Translations under genes and position numbers: made by a program
Part shown: piece by piece, positions 32,811 through 38,253 of the stretch
Layout: every line of letters begins with the position of its first letter
Numbering within the stretch: position 1 is the first letter of the stretch
Origin: a virus
Strand: one strand, 5' to 3'
Length of the DNA: 40,597 nt
Virus record (IMG/VR): IMGVR_UViG_3300033148_006233
Location: 1 to 40,597 of that record
The notes under the pieces: model-generated
Told to the model about the DNA's origin: nothing
The model's database searches: none
What the model saw: the letters and a program-made list of their open reading frames with translations, nothing else

Positions 32811-32845
32811 AACTCAACAATAGTTTATAAGGATTGTTGCTCAAC
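32811..32845. promoter_or_regulatory. Palindromic operator or divergent promoter
   Basis: CAACAAT (32815-32821) and ATTGTTG (32833-32839) flank AGTTTATAAGG, whose TTTATAA core is itself nearly symmetric. On the minus strand the site reads TTGAGCAACAAT then CCTTATAAA, the same 12-mer and spacing as the elements at 9366 and 11770. No minus-strand gene follows, so it could be an operator, an antisense promoter or part of an origin. Confidence 0.55.
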
Positions 32846-32960
32846 CAAAGTATGTGCTGGAAAGTATATTTTGCATATAAGTACATAAAAAGAATATATA
32901 TTGCAAAAAAATACCCTATTTCTAATGAAACAATAACATTTAAAAAAGAGAATCGTCTAA

Positions 32961-32969
32961 TATAAATAA
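32961..32969 (+). promoter_or_regulatory. TATA-like box of the gene at 32987
   Basis: TATAAATAA about 20 bases before the ATG. A GGAGGG ribosome-binding site lies between, so the box may be too close and the upstream palindrome may supply the promoter. Confidence 0.3.
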
Positions 32970-32986
32970 GTAAATAGGAGGGTAAC

Positions 32987-33583
32987 ATGAAAGAAAAAAC
33001 AAGTTTGTTGGTTGGTTTGATTGTGGCCTTGGCTATCTTAAATCTGGTTGGGTTTATGGTAGTTGGAAGCAATAAGATTGATGAGCAAGCATTATCAGAC
33101 AAAGTTACCGCCCAAGTTATAGGACAAATCGACATCCCAACTGCAAGTGAAATTGCTGCAGGAATTGTTGTTCCAGAAGTTGTAATTCCTGAACCAAAGG
33201 AAGTCAACAGTGACAGGATAGACGACTTATGGGAAGATTTGTACAAAACCGAAATCGAAAAACTTGAGACTAAAGCTTACGACGTCGCAGAACTCGAGCT
33301 CGAAAATCGTGACTATAAGGCTCTAACCAAATGGTTGGAATCTATAGAAGGATTTGATGAGTTGAAGAATGTAGATGTTGAAGATTATGAAATAAACATA
33401 ATCGAGTTAGGCCTTGAGGAAGATGAAGACAAGATTGCAGAAGTTGTATTTGAATTGAAGATTAAATACATACTTGATGAAGGACAAGCAACAAAGTTCA
33501 AGAAAAATGTTCTTGCTACTGCAATAGTGACTTTCGATGAGGGCGACTTTTCAGATGAAGATGTAGAGCTAGTCTTTGCATAA
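32987..33583 (+). CDS. Membrane-anchored acidic protein
   Basis: 198 aa. N-terminal span (residues about 7-27) then an acidic, helical external or cytoplasmic domain with Pro/Val linker (IVVPEVVIPEPKE). GGAGGG 7 bases before the ATG marks a well-translated gene. It follows the palindromic site and precedes two terminators. I do not recognise it. Confidence 0.65.
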   Translation: MKEKTSLLVGLIVALAILNLVGFMVVGSNKIDEQALSDKVTAQVIGQIDIPTASEIAAGIVVPEVVIPEPKEVNSDRIDDLWEDLYKTEIEKLETKAYDVAELELENRDYKALTKWLESIEGFDELKNVDVEDYEINIIELGLEEDEDKIAEVVFELKIKYILDEGQATKFKKNVLATAIVTFDEGDFSDEDVELVFA

Positions 33584-33660
33584 ATCATTTTTTTATTATT
33601 TTTTTATTTATTTTTTTTTGAACCAAAAGGTTTAAATCATCTTATTTCTTTATTCTTTTG

Positions 33661-33703
33661 GGGGTTTTTTCTTATCTTATAGACATAAAAACCCCTCTTT
33701 TTT
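33661..33703 (+). terminator. GC-stem plus poly-T terminator
   Basis: GGGGTTTTT (33661-33669) pairs perfectly with AAAAACCCC (33687-33695), then TCTTTTTTTT. T tracts at 33589-33619 come before it. It separates the upstream gene from the RNA element that follows. Confidence 0.75.
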
Positions 33704-33710
33704 TAGAAAG

Positions 33711-33719
33711 TTTTAAAAA
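33711..33719 (+). promoter_or_regulatory. TATA-like box of the intron-containing transcript
   Basis: AAAGTTTTAAAAATGG matches the box before the HNH gene at 37001 almost base for base. It centres about 25 bases before ATG 33740. Confidence 0.5.
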
Positions 33720-33739
33720 TGGTGTTTCAATGTATAATT

Positions 33740-33745
33740 ATGTCT
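33740..33745 (+). other. Possible 5' exon (ATG TCT) before the candidate group I intron
   Basis: ATG at 33740 would be leaderless from the box at 33711. P1 of the proposed intron places a T-G wobble at T33745, so the exon would end ATGTCT. Joined in frame to about 33972 it would read into the basic protein at 33990. Splice joining is inferred. Confidence 0.35.
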
Positions 33746-33971
33746 ATAAGGAATAAATATTATGGAAGGCTTTACAAGAAATTGGCAGTAAGTCGTCCAT
33801 CAGTAGGCTCGAGGGGAATCCGAAGGCATAACCGGCCTATGAAGGAACCCAAGCTTAGACTAAGGCTCGAAAATTGGGGGTCTGAATAACAGTTTGAAAT
33901 AATATCTATTTAAGTGCAGTCAGAACATAGGCATTTGAACTGACATAGTCAGTTGGGAAAATGGAAAATGG
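33746..33971 (+). ncRNA. Candidate group I intron (self-splicing ribozyme core)
   Basis: The four conserved elements occur in order: P-like AATTGGCAGTAA (33780), Q-like AATCCGAAGGC (33817), R-like TTAGACTAAGG (33855), S-like GACATAGTCAG (33942). Pairings fit: P1 TCTATAA/TTATGGA with T33745-G33764 wobble; P3 GGCTT (33768) with AAGGCT (33863); P4 TTGG (33782) with CCGA (33820); P5 TCC(A)TC (33796) with GAGGG (33811); P6 AGGC/GCCT (33824, 33835); P7 GACTA (33858) with TAGTC (33946); P8 probably TCTGA/TCAGA (33881, 33920). GC content is visibly above the surroundings. P9 and the 3' splice site are not resolved; 33971 is only one possible end. A 49-codon frame also crosses it. Confidence 0.55.
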
Positions 33972-33989
33972 ATTCAAAAAATAAATAAA

Positions 33990-34202
33990 ATGTTCAAATT
34001 GAAAAGAGATTCCAAGCTAGCCCAGGAATACAGGTTTGGCGGAAAGAGAACCAAAACAGTCAAATCCCAAAAAACCACCAAAGAAGAAAAAGAATGGAAA
34101 AAGTTCTTAAAAAAAAGAGGCTTAAAAGAGAAACCAAAGGGAAAAGTGGTTGGAGAAAACAATTATTTTCTTGGAGAGGGTCTTGGAATAAAATATAGGT
34201 AG
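33990..34202 (+). CDS. 70-aa very basic protein, possible 3' exon product
   Basis: Lys/Arg-rich (KRTKTVKSQKTTKEEKEWKK), likely RNA- or DNA-binding. The frame is open upstream to about 33942, so splicing of the upstream intron could add ATGTCT and a few codons. No ribosome-binding site precedes ATG 33990, which agrees with a start elsewhere. Function unknown. Confidence 0.55.
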   Translation: MFKLKRDSKLAQEYRFGGKRTKTVKSQKTTKEEKEWKKFLKKRGLKEKPKGKVVGENNYFLGEGLGIKYR

Positions 34203-34249
34203 TGTCGCTACTTATGGGTGAAATTGGGGTCTTGGTGAAAATAGCAACT

Positions 34250-34257
34250 TTTATAAA
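34250..34257 (+). promoter_or_regulatory. TATA-like box TTTATAAA
   Basis: The block AACTTTTATAAAGGAT (34246-34261) is repeated exactly before the gene at 38254 (38221-38236). Here the next ATG (34291) has AGGAGG, so a short leader is expected. Confidence 0.55.
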
Positions 34258-34290
34258 GGATTATATGTATATAATTATAGGAGGATTCGA

Positions 34291-34392
34291 ATGACAATAA
34301 AAAAAATTTTACAAAAAATCTTCAGAAGAAGATACATTGACCTAAGTCAATACAACTATTTTAAATCAAGGGGATTAACAATCCTCTTTTAA
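34291..34392 (+). CDS. 33-aa basic peptide
   Basis: TAGGAGG 7 bases before the ATG and a promoter-like box before that support expression. Starts MTIKKILQKIFRRRYIDL, an amphipathic basic helix. Unknown role. Confidence 0.55.
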   Translation: MTIKKILQKIFRRRYIDLSQYNYFKSRGLTILF

Positions 34393-34399
34393 TTTTATA

Positions 34400-34501
34400 A
34401 TGGAACTTGAAAAAATATTTGCAATAATTTCTGCAATTTGTTTTTGGTTAGGTGGATTTGCATTTGGAATTGCAATGAGTCATTTTTTTATAATAAAATA
34501 A
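34400..34501 (+). CDS. 33-aa membrane peptide
   Basis: One membrane span (IFAIISAICFWLGGFAFGIAM) follows a short charged start. Eight bases separate it from the preceding peptide. Function unknown. Confidence 0.5.
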   Translation: MELEKIFAIISAICFWLGGFAFGIAMSHFFIIK

Positions 34502-34522
34502 AAAAAGAATTTGTAGGAGAGA

Positions 34523-34864
34523 ATGGGAAAGCATAAAAAACACAGGATGCAAAGTACAAGTTTATTGGCGCATGAGAATATCAAGAAGAAACTAGGCGAA
34601 CGACAAGCAATAGTATTAAAGGCTATATCTGAACTGTGTGGTGTAATGGGGGATTGCACAGATTCGGAGATTACAAGTCATTTAATTAAACAGGATCCAA
34701 ACTATGTCAGGCCAAGAAGATGGGAACTCGTGAACAAGTTAAAGTTTGTGGCTTTCTCGCAACAAAGAAAGTGCAAGATAACTGGTGAGACGGTTTTGGC
34801 TTGGAGAATTTTACAAGGAGGTACAGATGAGGTTGAGAAGATGCCCAAGGTGCGGGAAGATTAA
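34523..34864 (+). CDS. Winged-helix DNA-binding protein
   Basis: 113 aa. GERQAIVLKAISELCGVMGD, then SEITSHLIKQDP and RPRRWELVNKLKFVAFSQQRKC read as helix-helix-recognition helix followed by a wing with ETVLAWRIL. The size and place suggest an early regulator or a replication-linked factor. A ribosome-binding AGGAG stands 7 bases before the start. Overlaps the next gene by 38 bases. Confidence 0.65.
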   Translation: MGKHKKHRMQSTSLLAHENIKKKLGERQAIVLKAISELCGVMGDCTDSEITSHLIKQDPNYVRPRRWELVNKLKFVAFSQQRKCKITGETVLAWRILQGGTDEVEKMPKVRED

Positions 34865-35045
34865 GAAACTTACAAGGCACTCGAAAATAGGGGGTCATCT
34901 ACCGCCATTCGAGATGATTTGCCGTGGCTGCCATGACAAGGAGCACGGGATCAAACAAAACAAAACAAGACAACAAATGAGAAAATGTCAAAAATACCAA
35001 CCAGGAACAAAAAGAATGCACAAATCAAAACGGAGAAAACAATGA
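34827..35045 (+). CDS. Small HNH-like zinc protein
   Basis: 72 aa from ATG 34827, chosen over an upstream in-frame ATG because AAGGAGG lies 7 bases before it. R-C-P-R-C-G-K, L-T-R-H-S, G-G-H-L-P-P and C-R-G-C-H-D-K-E-H-G form the Cys4/His frame of small phage HNH nucleases. The tail is Lys/Arg/Gln-rich. It may be a nuclease aiding packaging or a homing relic. Confidence 0.65.
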   Translation: MRLRRCPRCGKIKKLTRHSKIGGHLPPFEMICRGCHDKEHGIKQNKTRQQMRKCQKYQPGTKRMHKSKRRKQ

Positions 35046-35098
35046 AAAATCATAATCTCTTAAGAGAGACTCGCGAGGGAGGGGTGGATTCTAAATGA
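35042..35098 (+). CDS. 18-codon ORF over a hairpin (doubtful)
   Basis: Overlaps the previous stop. The frame crosses the 5' arm of the hairpin at 35080, so RNA structure may explain the sequence better. Confidence 0.2.
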   Translation: MKNHNLLRETREGGVDSK

Positions 35099-35112
35099 AT
35101 CCTCCTACCCCT
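35080..35112 (+). promoter_or_regulatory. Bulged hairpin before the next operon
   Basis: AGGGGT/ACCCCT (35080-35085, 35107-35112) and GGATTC/GAATCC (35086-35091, 35097-35102) stack with a TCCT bulge and loop TAAAT. It lies 12 bases before the AAGGAGG of the next gene. Terminator or translation control. Confidence 0.6.
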
Positions 35113-35138
35113 CTAATTAAATTAAGGAGGTATAGAAA

Positions 35139-35285
35139 TTGGAAAAGTTAGAATTTGGACAAAAGATAATTGATGTTTTAATAGAAGCTGGTTATTTCGA
35201 AAAAGGTCAGATAGCAAATAGTATAAACATTTTATTAAAACTAAATGAATCGCCAGAAGTGACTGTAAAGTTTCAAGTAACTTAG
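35139..35285 (+). CDS. 48-aa protein with TTG start
   Basis: AAGGAGG at 35124-35130 is 8 bases before TTG 35139; no ATG suits. Helical (KLEFGQKIIDVLIEAGYFEK) then a strand (VTVKFQVT). Unknown function. Confidence 0.5.
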   Translation: MEKLEFGQKIIDVLIEAGYFEKGQIANSINILLKLNESPEVTVKFQVT

Positions 35286-35289
35286 TAAA

Positions 35290-35832
35290 ATGGAAACCAC
35301 AATTGTAAAAATTGAAGGAAATAAAATCCAAGCAGTTATAGAAAATGATGTCAAGGAGTTCGAGCTTGAAGAATGGGTTAAGCCAGAGTTTGTAAAGCTA
35401 GGAGTTGCAGAGATCACAATAAAAAATGGAAAAGTTGCTTTTTGTGCAATGAAAAAATCAGAGAAGAAAGAAACTAAACAAGAAAGTAAACCAGCAACAG
35501 ACAGAGTAGTAAATATCAGAGGAAAAGATTATGTAACTTATGCTGGTCTTTTAGATCTAGCTCATGAAAAAGGGCTAAAGAACTTCGAGATTTTAACAGA
35601 GAACGTAGCAGAAGACATGACCAGAGCATGGGTCAAAGTTAGAGCTTACTGTGAAAAAGATGGAAAAGAAATCTTTTTTGATGGAATAGGCAGCTCAACA
35701 CCAGAAAACACTGGAGATATGACTCAAAGCCATCCAATAGAAATGGCACACACAAGAGCAAAAGGCCGAGCTTTAAGAGATTTCCTTAATATAGGAACTG
35801 CTATGATGGAAGAGTTGAAATCAGATAAATAA
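35290..35832 (+). CDS. Single-strand annealing or ssDNA-binding-like protein
   Basis: 180 aa. The C-terminal 100 residues (KDYVTYAGLLDLAHEKGL, FFDGIGSSTPEN, then MAHTRAKGRALRDFLNIG) match a widespread virus/plasmid pattern ending in TRAxxRALRD, tied to Rad52-like annealing or ssDNA-binding proteins. The N-terminal 45 residues are a small beta domain. It is the only clear recombination/replication protein here, so it may support host-dependent replication or recombination. Confidence 0.5.
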   Translation: METTIVKIEGNKIQAVIENDVKEFELEEWVKPEFVKLGVAEITIKNGKVAFCAMKKSEKKETKQESKPATDRVVNIRGKDYVTYAGLLDLAHEKGLKNFEILTENVAEDMTRAWVKVRAYCEKDGKEIFFDGIGSSTPENTGDMTQSHPIEMAHTRAKGRALRDFLNIGTAMMEELKSDK

Positions 35833-35853
35833 TTTTTTATTTTTTAAATTTTT
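35833..35853 (+). terminator. T-tract terminator
   Basis: T runs (TTTTTTATTTTTTAAATTTTT) after the stop at 35832. Confidence 0.45.
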
Positions 35854-35899
35854 AGTGAGAGCTTAGCTCAAGAGCAATAAAATAAACAATGGAGAAAAA

Positions 35900-36148
35900 A
35901 TGGAAGAAACAAATACAACTGCAGAACAAGAAAAAGAAGTTTTACACACTTTGTTAAAAACAAAAGAAAATACATCTTTTGTTATTAGTGAAAACCCAAA
36001 AGCCAATTCTTATGAGTTTGGGAAAGCAGGGAATAGATTTAAACTTTATTTTTCTGATACTGCTGAATTGCAACATCAGTTAACTGGATTAATGGGAGCG
36101 GAATTGATTACTGAGGAGGATTTTGGATGCCAAGCAAAGCAGAGCTAA
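35900..36148 (+). CDS. 82-aa hypothetical protein
   Basis: GGAGAAAAA precedes the ATG. Beta-rich middle (NTSFVISENPKANSYEFG, then RFKLYFSD) after an acidic helix. It follows the annealing-like protein and may be its companion. Unknown. Confidence 0.55.
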   Translation: MEETNTTAEQEKEVLHTLLKTKENTSFVISENPKANSYEFGKAGNRFKLYFSDTAELQHQLTGLMGAELITEEDFGCQAKQS

Positions 36149-36243
36149 AAGAAATCAAAAGAAATGAGAATGCCCGGAGAAAACGAAATCGCGAGAAGGA
36201 AGAAATCCAAAAAAAAGATAAAACAAACCAAACGAAATTATGA
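36127..36243 (+). CDS. 38-aa highly charged peptide
   Basis: Overlaps its upstream neighbour by 22 bases and the next start by 4 (ATGA). Lys/Arg/Glu/Asn-rich (KRNENARRKRNREKEEIQKK), a likely nucleic-acid-binding helix. Confidence 0.45.
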   Translation: MPSKAELKEIKRNENARRKRNREKEEIQKKDKTNQTKL

Positions 36244-36503
36244 CAATCCAAATACTAATGAAAAGAGCAATCAAGATCATTAAGGAAAAGAAGTACAAAA
36301 TCCTCAGCGACAGGATGGTTGAGGTGAAAGACAACGGAAAATATATTGTGAGCTATATAACTAAGCCAGGAAGAACAATCCAGACATGTTCTTGCACAAA
36401 CTCAGCAAGGCACTGTAACCAGCCAATCAGATGTGTGCACAGGATAGTAGCCGAGTGGGTGCTGATGATTTACCAATTAAATAAGATGGAGGTTAAAAAA
36501 TGA
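36240..36503 (+). CDS. SWIM-type zinc-finger protein
   Basis: 87 aa. C-S-C, then eight residues later C, and R-C-V-H-R-I-V-A give the CxCx(n)CxH pattern of SWIM domains, with the N-terminal half a short beta sheet. SWIM domains bind DNA or proteins, often with recombination factors. The gene lies in the same run as the annealing-like protein. Confidence 0.6.
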   Translation: MTIQILMKRAIKIIKEKKYKILSDRMVEVKDNGKYIVSYITKPGRTIQTCSCTNSARHCNQPIRCVHRIVAEWVLMIYQLNKMEVKK

Positions 36504-36766
36504 AAATATTTGGGCTGAAAATAATGTCAAACAGAGGATATGAAGATCTTGTCAGATTTAAGAGTGAGGTTGAAGAGATTCTTAGAAGGAGATTGCCTAT
36601 TGTTTTAGATAAAACTCTAAAAAACAAGAATATTATTTTGAGTAGAGGATTAGTATTAGTAAACAGCAAGATTGAAACTTCATATATTAGATATAAATCT
36701 AATAAAGCTATTCAGATTTTATCTGAGGGCCTATTAATACATAACATCTTTTCAAAAATTAAATAA
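36500..36766 (+). CDS. 88-aa hypothetical protein
   Basis: GGAGG stands 6 bases before the start. Helical with a basic core (EEILRRRLPIVLDKTLKNK). Last gene before the tRNA-like locus. Unknown. Confidence 0.5.
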   Translation: MKIFGLKIMSNRGYEDLVRFKSEVEEILRRRLPIVLDKTLKNKNIILSRGLVLVNSKIETSYIRYKSNKAIQILSEGLLIHNIFSKIK

Positions 36767-36788
36767 AACAGGAGGTAAAAAGTAAAGA

Positions 36789-36797
36789 TTTATATAA
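36789..36797 (+). promoter_or_regulatory. TATA box of the tRNA-like gene
   Basis: TTTATATAA with purines before it (AAAGA), centred 27 bases before the first tRNA base. This is the expected position when transcription starts at or just before the tRNA in archaea. Confidence 0.65.
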
Positions 36798-36819
36798 TTT
36801 ATTTATTTTTTTATTTTAA

Positions 36820-36906
36820 GCCCCTACTGTTAACCTTATAGGATAATCGGGTCTCTTTTGAGAACTAAAAAGTTAAAGAGAGCAGGTTCAAATCCTGCTG
36901 GGGGCA
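36820..36906 (+). tRNA. tRNA-like gene, isotype uncertain
   Basis: 87 nt. Acceptor GCCCCTA pairs fully with TGGGGGC (one T-G), discriminator A, no encoded CCA. The T arm GCAGG-TTCAAAT-CCTGC is canonical and the D arm GTTA/TAAT with GG in the loop is acceptable. The middle is not: no 5-bp, 7-nt anticodon arm fits well. The best linear reading (GGTCT, loop CTTTTGA, GAACT) gives anticodon TTT but has a C-A mismatch; TCTCT/AGAGA gives TGA only if about 13 nt are removed and no variable loop remains. AACT-AAAA-AGTT may be a long variable arm. Could be an unusual, spliced or degenerate viral tRNA. Confidence 0.6.
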
Positions 36907-36908
36907 TA

Positions 36909-36955
36909 ACTGGGAGAGATTTGGTAACTTTCCTCTCCCAGTCAAAAGTTACTGA
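36909..36955 (+). ncRNA. Two mutually exclusive hairpins behind the tRNA-like gene
   Basis: Hairpin A: ACTGGGAGAG (36909-36918) with CTCTCCCAGT (36933-36942), 10 perfect pairs. Hairpin B: GTAACTTT (36924-36931) with AAAGTTAC (36945-36952), 8 perfect pairs and up to 3 more. B uses the loop of A, so either they exchange or they form a strained pseudoknot. No ORF covers them. Confidence 0.6.
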
Positions 36956-37004
36956 CAGCCAGGAAAGACTGGTATTTATAATAAAATGATAGGACCAAAG
37001 AAAG

Positions 37005-37013
37005 TTTTAAAAA
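37005..37013 (+). promoter_or_regulatory. TATA-like box of HNH gene 1
   Basis: TTTTAAAAA within AAAGTTTTAAAAAGG, about 26 bases before ATG 37035. Near-identical to 33707-33721. Confidence 0.5.
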
Positions 37014-37034
37014 GGTAGGATATATCTTAATGCC

Positions 37035-37427
37035 ATGAAACAAGGAACAAAAGAGCATAGAGAATTTATGAAAAAAATAGCTAGGCTACCAAGACCAAGC
37101 ACAAGAGGAGAAAATAATGTGTCAAAAAGATTAGAAGTTAGAAAGAAAATAAGTGAAGCAAATAGTAACGAAAAACACGCAAGATGGAAAGGAAATAAAG
37201 TAGGTTATCATGCTTTACATGCGTGGATTAAAAGGCATAAACCAAAACCAGAATTATGTGAGATTTGCAAACAAAAGAAAGCTTTTGATTTAGCAAATAA
37301 ATCAGGAAAATATAAAAGAGATTTAAATGATTGGGAATGGGTTTGTAGAAGATGTCATATGAAAAAAGATGGGAGATTGAAATTTTTTAAAAAATATGTT
37401 GGGAGAAACAAAACATGCTTGGATTAA
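37035..37427 (+). CDS. HNH homing endonuclease 1
   Basis: 130 aa. HARWKGNKVGYHALHAWIKRHKPKP leads into C75-x-x-C78, then FDLANKS, DLNDWEWVC104-R-R-C107-H108-M-K-K-D-G-R, a well-known phage HNH form. It is about 60% alike by eye to the gene at 37663, so one arose by duplication. Leaderless with its own promoter-like box. Overlaps the next HNH gene by 13 bases. Confidence 0.85.
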   Translation: MKQGTKEHREFMKKIARLPRPSTRGENNVSKRLEVRKKISEANSNEKHARWKGNKVGYHALHAWIKRHKPKPELCEICKQKKAFDLANKSGKYKRDLNDWEWVCRRCHMKKDGRLKFFKKYVGRNKTCLD

Positions 37428-37627
37428 AACGTTGCCCAAAGTGGCTCAAAGATGCATACAGGAAAGCAGTGAATTACACTTGTGAAGATTGTAGAAAAAA
37501 AGAAGAGAAAGTCGGGAAATTAGAACCACACAGGATGATTCCTGGGTACAAACAAGGAACATATCGCCCGGGAAATGTGAAGATGCTTTGTAAGGAGTGT
37601 CATCGTAACTACGCAGAGGATTGGTAG
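37415..37627 (+). CDS. HNH endonuclease 2 (short)
   Basis: 70 aa. C23-x-x-C26, L-E-P-H39-R, P-G-N54-V and L-C59-K-E-C62-H63 form a compact HNH fold of a different lineage from its neighbours. Its start lies inside HNH gene 1 and its end comes just before the promoter of HNH gene 3. It could be a packaging-type HNH nuclease or a homing enzyme. Confidence 0.8.
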   Translation: MLGLKRCPKWLKDAYRKAVNYTCEDCRKKEEKVGKLEPHRMIPGYKQGTYRPGNVKMLCKECHRNYAEDW

Positions 37628-37631
37628 CAAG

Positions 37632-37642
37632 TTTTATAAATA
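37632..37642 (+). promoter_or_regulatory. TATA-like box of HNH gene 3
   Basis: TTTTATAAATA, centred about 26 bases before ATG 37663. It shows that the start is 37663 rather than the upstream TTG at 37621. Confidence 0.55.
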
Positions 37643-37662
37643 CTAAAAAACAAAGGGATAGT

Positions 37663-38061
37663 ATGGTTGGGGTTTATAAAAGAACTAAAAAACATAGAGA
37701 ATTAATGAAGAAATTAAAGAAAGAAGGATATAGATTAAAACCTGTTTTTTGTTTAGATTGTAAAAAGAGGATAAGTAAAAGAGCAGTTAGATGCAATTCT
37801 TGTGCCAACAAAATTAGAGCATACGGGGAGAAGAATGGACATTGGAAGGGAAATAAGGTTGGAAAGATTGCCTTACATAGATGGATTCAAAGACACAAAC
37901 CAAAACCAAAATTATGTGAAGAATGTGGGAAAAATGAACCTTATGATTTAGCAAATATTTCGGGGAATTATTTGAGAGAGATTAATGATTTCGAATGGTT
38001 ATGTAGAAGTTGCCATATGAAAAAAGATGGAAGAATTAAAAATTTGAAAAATCAAAGTTGA
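37663..38061 (+). CDS. HNH homing endonuclease 3, with an extra zinc finger
   Basis: 132 aa. An added C-L-D-C ... C-N-S-C zinc finger (residues about 30-48) precedes GHWKGNKVGKIALHRWIQ, C-E-E-C, YDLANISGNY and LCRSCHMKKDGR. Paralogue of the gene at 37035. Leaderless, promoter as above. Confidence 0.85.
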   Translation: MVGVYKRTKKHRELMKKLKKEGYRLKPVFCLDCKKRISKRAVRCNSCANKIRAYGEKNGHWKGNKVGKIALHRWIQRHKPKPKLCEECGKNEPYDLANISGNYLREINDFEWLCRSCHMKKDGRIKNLKNQS

Positions 38062-38064
38062 AGA

Positions 38065-38190
38065 ATGGTAAACTGTCCGTACTGCGGAACAAAACTAATT
38101 GAAACAACCTGGGAAAGAAAATACTGCCCAAATTGTGGGATTATAGATGAACCAGAAGAAGGAGGAACTGAATGTAGTTATATAAGATGA
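38065..38190 (+). CDS. 41-aa zinc-ribbon protein
   Basis: N-C-P-Y-C-G-T and Y-C-P-N-C-G form one zinc ribbon, 18 residues apart, like the N-terminal ribbon of TFB/TFIIB or RNA polymerase zinc subunits. Its tail is acidic. A transcription-modulating role is possible but not shown. Confidence 0.6.
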   Translation: MVNCPYCGTKLIETTWERKYCPNCGIIDEPEEGGTECSYIR

Positions 38191-38224
38191 CAGACAAAAA
38201 ACTAGTTAGAATAAAAAGGGAACT

Positions 38225-38232
38225 TTTATAAA
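38225..38232 (+). promoter_or_regulatory. TATA-like box of the NUMOD3-resolvase gene
   Basis: TTTATAAA in the 16-bp block AACTTTTATAAAGGAT, identical to 34246-34261; about 26 bases before ATG 38254. Confidence 0.6.
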
Positions 38233-38253
38233 GGATATTTACATTCTATTCCA

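Noticed and set aside
33740-33886. 49-codon leaderless frame (starts MSIRNKYYGRLYKK)
   Set aside because: It has a plausible start, but uses CGT, CGA, CGG and CTC codons unlike neighbouring genes, and the same bases satisfy a group I intron core. Kept as the main rival to the intron reading.
36820-36906. Attachment site (attP) in a tRNA sequence
   Set aside because: No integrase gene is present, and the element has a complete acceptor and its own promoter, not just a tRNA 3' end.
36820-36906. tRNA-Ser(TGA) with a 13-nt intron
   Set aside because: It gives a perfect TCTCT/AGAGA anticodon stem but leaves no variable loop and three extra bases before the stem, and no clear bulge-helix-bulge motif.
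36909-36955. Full H-type pseudoknot
   Set aside because: Only 2 bases would have to span the 10-bp stem, which is sterically too short; alternative hairpins are a better reading.
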